From NCBI GenBank assembly GCA_947095535.1, contig OX352774.1:222072965-222136964 (forward strand): a DNA stretch of 64,000 nt, in the 5' to 3' direction. Shown here piece by piece: positions 48,501-59,781 of this stretch. Position 1 is the stretch's first letter. Each line of letters starts with the position of its first letter. This DNA is from Poecilobothrus nobilitatus. Lineage: Eukaryota > Arthropoda > Insecta > Diptera > Dolichopodidae. The notes beneath the pieces were generated by a model. That model ran no database searches. It was not told the DNA's origin and saw nothing but the letters and a program-made list of their open reading frames with translations. The translations under genes and the position numbers were made by a program.

Positions 48501-50340
48501 AAAAGATAATTAAAATTTATACAAACATTCGTGTCAGTATCAAAGAGTTAACACAGTTATCTCTACAGTAGACCTTATTATTAAATATTTCAAATATAAC
48601 TGTTTACTTATTTGTGCCATATAGTATAATCGCGTACACTACGACCTCTGTTTCAATTTTGTAGAAAATTACTTGCTATTGATTTTTCACTGTACTGTTC
48701 TTTTTCTGATATCCTCGTTTAAGTTATTTATTTTGTTAAATAAAAGGATACTGAAATTTATCTTGATTTTTTTAATCAGTTTAGTCTTTTCCAATTCATT
48801 AAAAAAAAAACAAATATTTGGAATTCGGAGTAATTTTTGTGAGAGTTCATACAATCCTAATTGAATGAAAAATACTTTTAATCAAAAAGGTTACTTGATT
48901 GATAAAACAGTACCTATAGTTCAAGAGTTTAAACAAACAATATTACTAAACATTTTTTTAGTAATAAAAACTGTCTTTATTTATTTTTAAAATCTTTGGA
49001 ATATAAAAAAAAAATTCTAAGTGCTACAATTCCCTAAATCTTTTAATAAAATAAACAAATAGTTGTTGTCCTTTAGAGTATATTAAAAAATAAAGGTCTT
49101 AAAACCTGCATAACTTAATGGGAAGACAATATAAACAATTAACGCAAGCCCAAAGGATTTACCCAAAATTTTTTTTAAATTTAAAACAATTTTCACTTAA
49201 AATTAACTGTTAAAAAAATGAATTTTAATTTATTTTTCAAGCCAGACGATGACACTCTCATTTGAATTACAAATTAAATATACAATTAATTTTTTTTTTT
49301 TGTTTTTTTTTGTTAAATTTTATGTATATATTATGCATATATAAATATATATATTTTAAATAATAAATTAAGGAAGAGTAATAAAAAATCAAAAACATAA
49401 AAAAGATGAGAAAAAACATCAAAACTTTTGCATACATAAATAAAATATAAATGTAAAAGTTAAAAAAAAAAATTATAAATACTACACAGTTACACTGCTC
49501 TATAATAAGAAGAGAGGCTTTCATGTTATAATATAAAAAAAAATTGTTCCATGTATATTTTGTATTTTAAAATTTGAATTATAATAAAATAATAATGCAA
49601 AAAATTAAAAAGTTCACTTAAATATTATCTTTCACTGTTTCTTGAGTTATAAACCAAATTAATTTTTTAGCACTTTTTTAAATATTAATTCAATTCTTTT
49701 ATCTGTTCTTTTATTCAATATGGTGCAACGGTTAAATATATAGTGCCCCACAGAATATCTAATGAGCTGAAATTTTGCACACTACATTTTATCAATACAT
49801 TACCATTTATCAAAATTTGTCAATCCTAACCTTTATATTATGAAAGCAGCATAAATTCATGCAAAAATAATTATAAGCAAAAAGAAAACTGTTTTTTTTT
49901 TCAAGATACTATAATTGTTTTTAATTACAATATCAAATATGTACTCATTTCTACATTTAGCCTATATGTATGCAATTTTTTACAAATAATATTTGTATGC
50001 TCACGTGTTTTTCAATGATCAGTGTCAAGGCTTTAGTTTTAAAATTTATTTATCCTTATCATAGACGGTGTATGACGGTATATAAAACTAGTCGAAATTC
50101 GCATTACAAAAAACCTAGTTTGCGTCACATTATTTGACAAAAAGTTCATTCCTCAAAAAGTCAAAAGATAAAAATTTAATTTTGTAAAATATACGTTTGA
50201 CAAACTTTAATTTAGTTCTTTGTTAAAATAAATTTCTCTTAACGACAAGTTATTTAAAATCTACCCTCGTTGGACATTGTTGTTTGTAGAGTTGGTTACA
50301 AACTCAAGTTTAAAATAATTTGTGTAAACCATTCAAAATC
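42536..50340. other. AT-rich non-coding DNA
   Basis: A very dense stretch of poly(A)/poly(T) (42.6-46.3 kb), then more mixed AT-rich DNA. The flank just beyond the LINE (ATAAAACTAAATAAATACAA) is the pre-insertion sequence. No gene, RNA or named repeat seen. Confidence 0.75.
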
Positions 50341-50395
50341 AATTATTAAAACCCTGTTTTTGCAATCAATTCTAAAAACCATCTCTAATTATTTA
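50341..50395 (+). repeat. Dispersed repeat fragment
   Basis: AATTATTAAAACCCTGTTTT then GCAATCAATTCTAAAAACCA, the same family as 22765-22850. Confidence 0.45.
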
Positions 50396-51733
50396 CTTTT
50401 TTTACATATCAAATAATAAAACACTTAAAAAAATGAAAACTGCCGCCGCCCTCAACTGCAGAATATATGAGAATTAACATTTTGTTTAGTGAGAAATTTT
50501 TTAAGTATGTATATTATTTTTCATTTTAAGGTTTTTCATAACTGGGTCCGAAATAGACCTTTATTATCTGAACTTTTGCAAGTGTTGCATTTTTTTTAAA
50601 AAAAAATTTAAAAAAAAGGTGCTAATTGAAATCAATTGGAAGAAATCTTTCAGCGAAATCGTTCCATAAGTACCCATTTATTAATGAAAGGAAAACTGAA
50701 AATTTGACAAAAAAAACTTAAACGGTAATTTAATTATCCTTTCAACATTTTAAACTTAATAACTTATTTCGAATATATTTTAAAAATTTTCAAAAAAAAA
50801 TTATACTTATATTATTAATTTTATTTTTTTTTCTTTCTTTTTTATGTTTTTTATTTTATTTATTGCACGATAACATCAAACAAATAAAAAGGATGTTTCT
50901 TCTCCTTTAGTTACAATGGAATACAATGTTGTCTGATTATTATTACTGTTATTGTTGCTAATATTACTGTTACGATGATAATAATTCAACTTTTTAGCTC
51001 TTAAAAACTACCAATACTACTTTTATTTTTTTTTTCTATAATAATATTGTTCATAGTTAAAATTACAATGTATTTTATCATATTCCTCTTTTCTAATTTC
51101 TTAAATATCTTTTTTATATAGTTTTTTATTTTATTTTTTTTTTTTGCGCGCGCGGTAACTAACATGTGTAAATTATGTTTGTTTTAAAGTTTTTTTTTTA
51201 TTTTATTTATTAAAAATACATGTATACATAGTTGTTATAATATAAAAGATATAATCGGATATATGTAATATTAAAATCATTTATAACAGTAGAGCAAGTC
51301 CTTGAATGCTTAAATAATAATAAAAAATAAACAATAAAAACTTCCCCCAAAAAAAAAAAAGAAAAAAAGACTCAAATATAAACTTAAATGGCGCAACATA
51401 AATATTCATTATGTATCCCTCCCATCATAATTAAAATATACATTTTTATATTCATATTTTTTTTTTTTGTTTTTTCTGTTTTATTTTTTTTTGTATTTGT
51501 TATAAACATGTTTTATGATATTATCCTATGAATAACTGAAACAGATATAGTATAAAGTAAAAGAATTAGTACAAAAAAAATAAAAAATAAAACGAATAGA
51601 TTAAGATCATCAGATAGCATCATTTTATTATAATAAATAAATTTATTTTAAAGCTTCCGAAAAATTCATCCGTTACTTTCTATTAGTTACATTAGAATTT
51701 ATCAATATTAGACTTTGTTTAGGTTAGACTAAA
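50396..51733. other. AT-rich non-coding DNA
   Basis: Homopolymers and a GCGCGCGCGG island at 51147-51156. No gene. Confidence 0.75.
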
Positions 51734-52185
51734 GTGGCTGCCGGGAAGGCGCACTTAGACCGTATTTGGTCCATTGTAATACCAGATACTACAATGTCCC
51801 ACTCCTTCTATCCCACAATGTCCCACAACTTTTCTATACCACTCCTTAAAACCAAATTGAGCTTTTTGCAGAACAAAAACTATTCTTCACATTTTATAAC
51901 TCAGCTAGATCGCTGAGGTTGTTGAAATGATATTGTTCCAAATGGGTGTCTCTTTTAGCCGACAAGGCTGGGCATCTGCAAAGGAGATGAAGAGCCATCT
52001 CCTCCTCTTCTTCATCTTTACAGTTTCTACAGTAGTGATTTGCGACTAAACCAAGTCTTTTGGCATGCATCCCTATTGAAGAGCAATCGGCGACTATATC
52101 CATTGTCATTCAAATATCTGCCTTTTTAAAACAAAGCAGATCATTATATCGTCTTAAATCGGTGTTGGGCGATATCAGTTTATGT
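51734..52185 (-). pseudogene. 3' end of a LOA/R1-like non-LTR retrotransposon, broken
   Basis: On the minus strand the frame reads NDLLCFKKADI, a TGA stop (near 52113), then MTMDIVADCSSIGMHAKRLG and a C-x2-C...H-x4-C knuckle within HYCRNCKDEEEEEMALHLLC, followed by CPAL. This is the usual C-terminus of non-LTR polyproteins with RNase H (LOA, R1 or I groups). The in-frame TGA sits where Arg is expected, one base from CGA. The 3' UTR runs to about 51734 and has the direct repeat GTGGGACATTGT/GTGGGATAG. The 5' part is lost. Confidence 0.72.
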
Positions 52186-54438
52186 TATAAGAGTCTTGTA
52201 ATGTTGCCAATATTAACCTTAATGAAATCCAATTTGAAGATAAAATTAGTGATATAGATATGTATGTATGTGCAATAAAAAAAAAATGTTCGAATAAACC
52301 TACAAAAACTATAGTGATAATTAGACAAGAAAACTGCTTGTAACACTTGTAACAGTTTTTAACAAAGGTTGTTTTTAAATTAAAAGGAAAAATTTTTATG
52401 TGCATTTTGTATGTGTTATAAACTGAAATTACTACATATTTTTCTTAACCTAAAAAAGTGAAAAGTGAAAGTGAATTAACGTTAAAAATAAGTAAACTTT
52501 GGTTTTCTATTATTAAATTTATCGCGTCTAAAACTCTAAACTGACTGAAACTCTAAATTAATTTTCACCCACTTAAATCTTTACATGTTTTCAAAAAGAC
52601 TATAAAAACTTTACAACATTATTTTATACAAAATAAAATTTTCAGATATACGAACTCACAATTTATACAAAATTAAATTTTAAACATAAGAAAAAAGTTT
52701 AATTTCAAACCAAATTCCAAAATTATTAATTGTTGTAAATTTTTTATGGTCAATTAATTCTGGTCTGGTTAATTTCGACATAAAAATTTCTACAATAATT
52801 ACAAAATGAATTTATTTTATTTCATAAAATTAAAATTTTATTAAATGAATTAAATTAAACAAAAAAAAAAAAAATTGTCATGAAAACCGAATGATTTGAA
52901 ATGTTAACATTGTCAAATCATTTATTTTCAAAACATCAAAGTCAATAACAACATACAGTCTAATTTAGTACTAGCACGTTAGGTATGCTGAAAAAATATT
53001 AAAATTTCAAGAATGTTTTGAATTTTTTTTGTACATGAACCCAAAATTTTTGACAAATGATGCCAGCATAATCAAAAAAAGTCACAAAAAAGATAACTAG
53101 TTTTTAACACTAAACAACAGCAATTAATTGCTGCATTTGCACATCAGCTAATTTAGCTATAGTTAATTTAACTAGAGCTTTATATTTTGACGTTTAATAG
53201 CACTGATATGAAACACGACCTTTAACTGGCAGATTTTAAATTAAAACATGGCTTTGTACAAAAATTCAAAGATTTGGACCTTTTTTAGCTATTGTTTGGT
53301 CAAAAAGGGAGGTGGCATTTAGTGGGCAATCCTTTTCAACGTCTTTCGATGATATCCACCTATACCTCTGTAAAACGAAAAAAAAAAACTAAATACAGAT
53401 TATGTAGCATTAAATAGAGTTACGGAGCAATGACTGCTACACGTAGCAATTAAATGTTATAATTGTTCCTACATATATCATTTTTGCTTATTTGTGTAGC
53501 TGTAAAAATTTTTGATAAAAATTTCCAGTAGACCTTATATGTTAAATATTTCTAAAAAAATTTAATATACATAATACATATGTACATAACTGTGTACATA
53601 AATTTATGAAGTATAACTCTTCAAATAACAGCAACAACAACACAGTTTAAACAAAATAAAATAACAAACTTAAATAAAAATAAATGTTTACTTTACATGG
53701 GAATATTTTAAACCTACATAATAATAATATATGATATAGTATAAAATATATACATATTCGATTTATATGATATATTTACTAGCAAGATAACCTTTAGCTA
53801 GTTTTCCTGCAGTCTAACTAGGTTTCCAAAGCAGGAAAACTTCAAAAAACTAAAAATTATTCAGAGCTTGCGATTGAGTTATCTAACTACCTATTTGGCC
53901 AAATGTATATCCGTCCAGAACTAAAAAATGTTTAATAAAGGAATACTGTGTGATAAAAAAATAGTATATCAATAGATAAAAGATGTGCGGAAGTTGTAAT
54001 AAAAGTTTTTTAAAGAAAATCTTTTTTTTAAATTACTGTGAGAAATATTTTTCTATAGAAGCAAAATGAAAAGTACCATTTTCTTACGTGCAAAAAACGA
54101 GATAATATAAAATAAAAAGAGGCTGGAACGACCTCATTAAGATACAGGCAATCGTAACAGACATAGATCTCCCAGGTTTCGATGATTATTTTTAAAGCAT
54201 TCGCAAAATAAATTTTAGGTAATGTGTTGATTAAATTTCACCTAGAATTCTAAAAACAAAACTTGTCTCATAATAAAATCAACTTAATTATGAGTAGGAG
54301 TAAAATAATTGTAAAATTTTAATATTTAGTTCCACCTTGTTTGATACTATGACTGCATGAATTTAATAAAATAGTTATAGGCTATTCAAGACAAGACTAT
54401 TCTAATCGACCATATTTTTTTGATTTATGTTTTCCGAT
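52186..54438. other. AT-rich non-coding DNA
   Basis: No feature I can support; slightly less AT-rich patches near 53.3 and 54.15 kb could be unrecognised repeat relics. Confidence 0.65.
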
Positions 54439-54735
54439 TTAATAAAGTGTTAATTTACAACCAAGTAATTAAACCTATATGGCTATATGGCTTTCAACTT
54501 TAGGGGTGTGCCAAGCAAACGCATATTAAAAAAATACAAATTTTTCAGAACAAAGTCCTACGTAACATAGTAAGTGCTCCAAATAGTATGTAGGTAATAG
54601 TGACATTCATAGAGATTTAAGAATCCCCAAAGTTATGGATGCAATAAATAGATATGCCATGAAGCATAAAACTCGTCGAGAAGAGCATATAAATTTCAGA
54701 TTTCTTTCTGGAAAGTACATAAAACCTATACTCAA
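54439..54735 (+). pseudogene. Jockey-like reverse transcriptase relic (C-terminal part)
   Basis: The + strand reads LIYNQVIKPIWLYGFQL, then a stop, GCAKQTHIKKIQIFQNKVLR, NIVSAP, and after a frameshift YVGNSDIHRDLRIPKVMDAI and HKTRREEHINFRF. These match the post-RT 'thumb' region of jockey-clade elements (KPIW.YG, IQ.FQNK.LR, IV.AP.YV.N.D.H.DL). One stop near 54500 and one frameshift near 54590 break it. No 3' tail is recognisable. Confidence 0.75.
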
Positions 54736-57221
54736 ACAAGAAAGCATAAAATTAATGGTTAGTCAGTTTCACTAGTTTTAATAAAGGAAGGGTGTGTTTT
54801 AGCCGATAAGAATCTGGTATACACATGTGCTACGGAGTGCATTGTATCTTTTGAAGATTCCCACCTACCGACGTTTAGAAAAAAAGAATTGTTTTCCCAT
54901 TTGTGATCAAATAGTATAACACTTACTGTAATTAAGAGTATAATAGATCATTTCTATATCAAATTCTAAGTCTCATAAACTATTGAATTAGGTTACTGAA
55001 AGTAAATAATGATGACAATATAGAAACTTATCATCTAAAACCTAAATAAAAAAATTTATCAACTTTTAATTATAAATTCTTAAATTATTTAAAAATTATT
55101 TTAAGTGATTAAATTTTAAAAATAAAATATTTACAAAAAACAGTTACAACAGTAATAAAAAAAATTTATTTACTACAACTGGAATTTATATTCTACATAA
55201 AATATCGACTTTCAGTGTTGAAATACTGATTCGCCACTATTTTGAATGTTTTGATGTTGAAAAATGTATTTACAAAACATTCGGAGGTATTTTAGAGTAA
55301 ATTAAAAAATCAACGTTATACGCTTTTTCGAGAATAAGGATTTATACATAACTTATAGGTTATATTTTGAATTACGAGAGATTTGTTGCAAAATCAGAGT
55401 TTCTAACCGAGGACGCAACTAAATGCCGTACAACTTCTATTTTTATAAGAGAATAATTCAGTGTAATAATTTTTAATTACATATTCTATCATTAATAATT
55501 ATATATTTTATGGCTCGCAATTAAAAAATAACTGTTAATCCTTTTAATTTATGATATTAATTGAAACTAAGTCTCAAATTGAATAATATTAAACATTTTA
55601 TTATTTTATATTAAATAAAATTAAAAAATATACCTATTAGTCTTACTCTGTTCGTTCATTCTTCCATCTGAAGATGGAACAGCATACATACATACATACT
55701 TACAGCATACATTCATCCATACATATGTATCAAAATCTGTACATACCTGCAAAGTCAGGAAAGCTCATCAGTATACTTATCGTCTTAATATCGTCACTTA
55801 TCGTCATAATATATTTAATGGGTTTCAAATATTGTAGGAAATTTTAAATCATTTTTTTTATAGATAAATTCTGACTACAACGTAGTGTTTAAGATGTCGA
55901 GGTTAAGGCGCCTTCAAATCAAAAGGTTTTGGGTTCAAACCCCATTCAGATCAAAACCAATATAAGAAATTTATATCGTAATAGTTTCTATCGTAATTAT
56001 TACTATTAACGTATAACGTTAAAAAATCTGCTATCTCCACCACAGGACCGGCCACTATTACACGAAAAGCATAATGCTAAAATTCATAGATTATCAAAGC
56101 AAAATAACTTTAAAAAGAATTAATCGGAAAAATATGCGAATTCATATATGCATTCAAAAATATGCGCATGCTTTTTTTCATCCAAAAATATTAGAAGTAA
56201 AAAATAATAAAAACTGTAAACAAATACAAAACAAACATTACAATTATATTGAATCTGTCAACAAAATTTTTTCAATTTAAATTTTGCGGCATCAACAAAA
56301 TAGGGAGGTCTTCAAGTGAAAGTACATCGAAGGAAAAATTTTCTACTTTACGTGAACGATCCGATGTTAAATATAAATTACAAAGTAAAAAATTACAGAT
56401 GACAGATATATTTATTGGTTTAGAGAAATGTTATTGGTATTTTTTCAGAAATGTTGATTGGTATTTTTAAAACATTTTATTTGGTATCAATCTGTTATAT
56501 TACATTTTATTTGAATAAATATCTAGTTTTCACTTTGAAAAATAAAATATATGTAAGTTTTGAGCTTTGATTTTGGAAAATAAATAATTTTTAAATAAAA
56601 AAAAAATTCCAAAAAAAATTTTAAAGCATTTTTATAGATTATTTACTGCTATTTTTATTTGATGCACATTGCACTCACAAAAGAATCCAAAAAAATTTTA
56701 ATAAATTCTAAACTCCAAATAGATTTTAAAAACGAAATGTCAAATTAACTTCAAAAAAATATCCTAGGATTAAATATAATAGAGTTAAGGTAGAGAATAT
56801 TTTAATCTGGGAAAATATGCATCTATCCTCTAGTGCATATTTTTATACATGAAAGCACAACAATTTCTTTTAAAAATTTCTTCAAATCCTCCGATCCTCC
56901 GATGCAAGACTAGTTTGCACTTTTACGTGAAGAACTCTAATATGCATAGATATTATATATTTTACCCATAATATTTTCCTAATACGAAATAGTCCGAAAA
57001 ATGTCAATAAAATCAATCAAAATGTCCTATCAATCCGAGAAATTTACGTAAAAACCTTAAATATAAAATTTCAAACAACTTCGCTTAGTCGTTTAAGCTG
57101 TAAACGTGTCCACCGATATACATCAACAAACACACACATACACACATACTACGCTCCTATCAGACATCACGCTAAAGAATTTTTTACAGACTTCTACGCA
57201 CCGCAGTAATGCATATTTGGT
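54736..57221. other. AT-rich DNA around the tRNA-like element
   Basis: Apart from the tRNA-like sequence at 55.9 kb, there are TACA repeats near 55.69 kb and short frames (56074-56470) without recognisable domains. Confidence 0.65.
55882..55962 (+). mobile_element. tRNA-like sequence (SINE head or tRNA relic)
   Basis: A-box-like GTCGAGGTTAAGGCG at about 55896-55910 and a perfect B-box-like GGTTCAAACCC at about 55931-55941, spaced as in a tRNA gene. The flanks do not pair into a clean acceptor stem, so a functional tRNA is unlikely. It lacks the SINE-A/B/C tails. Confidence 0.5.
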
Positions 57222-57243
57222 AAAATCTCGCGTACGAGATTTT
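57222..57243. repeat. Perfect 9-bp hairpin
   Basis: AAAATCTCG-CGTA-CGAGATTTT. It is conspicuous for its CpG-containing stem in an AT-rich region; no function is evident. Confidence 0.6.
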
Positions 57244-57404
57244 TGGTGTGAAAACAATACCTTCCTTATACATTAATGTATGCGGTCGGTAATAAGTGAA
57301 AAATAAATAATTCTTTTATAAGATGTCGCACAAATTTAATATATGTACATTTGTTTTTCATAATCAATTGTAAAATATTTACATCCGAGTAATCAACGGC
57401 TTGG

Positions 57405-57632
57405 CGAGCTTTTCAACTTTTGTTCGGGAACCAGTATTCTAAGACATCCTGCTTAGTCCCTGAGACCGTTTATAAGTCGTTAATATAAAAGTCAGCGATA
57501 TATTATCACGTAGAGTATCATTAAAAAGATCTTAGCGAGCTCTATAACTTTTGTTTGTGGATCATGGTTCAAAGGCGTTCTGTTGGAGGATGGGAGCGCT
57601 TATGAGCCCTTACTATAAAAATCAGTCATACA
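57405..57632. repeat. Two diverged tandem units of about 131 bp
   Basis: GCGAGCTTTTCAACTTTTGT (57405) and GCGAGCTCTATAACTTTTGT (57536) each lead into a parallel series ending in TATAAAAGTCAG or TATAAAAATCAG. Not coding in any frame I can follow. A 9-bp-stem hairpin (57222-57243) lies just upstream. Confidence 0.55.
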
Positions 57633-58507
57633 ATGCTTTTTCAAAATGCTTTTTCATCATGCGATTTAATCAACTGTTTGACGTTTGCAATGCAAGCACA
57701 CATTACTAGTTAATATAGAAAATGATTGCAATAGTGCTTTAATTTATTTACTACTTTAAATATTAGTATAATAAAACAAAAAAACTAAATTTTAGATTTT
57801 TTTAAAGGTTATTTTCGATTAATTTTAGTTAGGTATATTTTATAATAAAAATAATTATTATATTAATATATCATTTAAAAATAACAATTTAAATAATAAT
57901 AATAATTGTAAATTAATTGTTTACACTTTATCCATAATTTATTTTCGAACAATTAAATCTCAATCTGTATTATACCTAATTGCAATAGATAATGTTTAAC
58001 TGAGCAAATATAAAAAATAAATTTATATATAAAAAAATATAAAATTTAAAAAATAAATTTTTATAAAATTAAATAATTATTATATAATAACAAAAATAAA
58101 AATAGAAATATTAATATAATATAATACTTTTTTTTTTAGAAATTTGATACCTATACATATACTAAATATAACACGAACATATATGTTTAACCGAAAAACA
58201 ATTCAATATAGGATATTTTAATTATTATGTCATTTTAGTATAACGATCAATGAATAAATTTTGAAAGTTATTGTTATTTATTTTATACAAAATATATGAT
58301 TATTATTATACAATATGTATTATAATATTGGTATATGAAATGAATACGGGTATCATTAGTCTGATATTTATTTAATTTAATGAAATTGTGACAAGGATTA
58401 CCAACAGAACTAGTTAAATGTATGAACAAATATTTTTAGTTTTTTTTTTTTTTAAACGGGGTAATACTAAAACGGTTCAGTTATAAAATTTGATTTAATT
58501 TGCTCTA

Positions 58508-58793
58508 GGGCCGAATTCCACAACGGTGCAAATAAAAAAATTTGACAGTTCTAGTGTAAATTTTCAGTTTGCACTGATTTTCAATTCCGCAAGAATGCAA
58601 GAAAGCGGTGCAAATGCAAACAAGAAAGCAAACGAGAAAAACAGTATTTTTATTATTTATAAAAATTATAATTCATTCAGCATTTCAGTTTTCATTCACG
58701 CTTACGGAACTTAAATAATGGCGCAAATGCAAAACTGTTGGTGAAAATGAAAAAAATCTGAAAAAAGTGTACACCGTTGCGAAATCCGGCCCC
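58508..58793. mobile_element. MITE-like element with about 22-bp terminal inverted repeats
   Basis: The left end GGGCCGAATTCCACAACGGT and the inverted right end GGGGCCGGATTTCGCAACGG match over about 22 bp with a few differences. The 286-bp interior has no transposase; the 62-codon open frame inside is incidental. The motif GTGCAAATGCAAA / GCGCAAATGCAAAA occurs as subterminal direct repeats. A target duplication is not clear (CTA/CTGA-like flanks), so the superfamily is undetermined. Confidence 0.65.
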
Positions 58794-59187
58794 TGATAGG
58801 AAATGAAAAACACATATCATTCAAAGTTATCAATAAAAAGAGATCGAATAAAATCTAAAATATTTAGAACAAACAGATTGGTTACACTTGAAATGCTCAA
58901 TTACAAAATCCATAACTTAAAATCGCCAATTATAAAATCACCAAAATAAATATTATTGGGATTCCAATCGATACTGTCAAAAAAAACAACCTGAAATAAA
59001 AAAATCTTCAAAAAACAACTAATGTAAAATTTTGACTATACTTATTATATCTATGTATATATATCCTGGGAAAGGTGCATTGCACTGATTTTGTAGTAAA
59101 CTATAAAAACCTCTGTAATTATTTTTGTAGATAGATACGTATACATAGTAGAGATTGTATATTTTAACAACAAAACATTAAAATATG

Positions 59188-59270
59188 AGCCTTCAAACCC
59201 CGGCTAAACAAATTATTAAAGAACGGATTTTGATAACCATCACTAAAATCCCTCCTAATAATTTTATTTA
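59188..59270 (+). repeat. Dispersed repeat fragment
   Basis: CTTCAAACCCCGGCTAAACA then AATTATTAAAGAACGG and CACTAAAATCCCTCC, the same family as 22765-22850. Confidence 0.5.
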
Positions 59271-59548
59271 CATGTAATGGCTTTAAAAAACTTTTGAAAT
59301 TTTGTTGTTTGCGATTTTGAAATTTTGAGTTTTTATAATTCAGGATTTATGTTTAATTTGAGATGTTTTTTTTTTGTAGGATTTTACGGTGCTTCCAACA
59401 CGTTTTGTCGAATTTGTGTTTTAATTTTAATCGAAGATTTAATAGGATTTCGGCATTTTGTAATTGGGCATTTTTTTTTGAGGATTTTGGGATTTTAAAT
59501 TTGGAGATTTAAAGACGCTCCCCAATCAAACGAATAATGTATTGCAAC

Positions 59549-59751
59549 TGTTAAATATGAACAATTATTATAATGTAAACACAATATATGTAAATATTGT
59601 ATATACAGTCTTGGGTTAGCTACTACTTTGTCAACTTAAGACTGACACATTGTAAATGTTGTAACTTAACTGTCAATAAAACCAGATTACTTTTATTAGA
59701 ATAACCAGAAGCTGTGCAAATGTTTTTTTTATTTTAACACAAATTTTGATA
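59549..59751 (+). mobile_element. Candidate copia-type LTR (solo or strong-stop copy)
   Basis: The segment begins TGTTAAATATG and runs to just before a long initiator-tRNA complement, with TTTTAACA at 59732-59739 as a possible LTR end. A polyadenylation-like AATAAA lies near 59677. No gag-pol coding follows and no second LTR is in the window. The 5' boundary is inferred only from the TGTT start. Confidence 0.45.
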
Positions 59752-59781
59752 GGTTATGGACCCAGCACGCTTCCACTGCGC
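59752..59781 (+). promoter_or_regulatory. Primer-binding site / copied half of initiator tRNA-Met
   Basis: 30 bases complementary, with one mismatch, to the 5' half of eukaryotic initiator tRNA-Met, from about nucleotide 39 in the anticodon loop back to about nucleotide 10. The site opens GGTTATGGACCCAGCACGC. Copia-type elements prime with cleaved initiator tRNA-Met at this position (established for Drosophila copia). The match is longer than a usual primer site and stops next to tRNA position 9. Confidence 0.7.
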
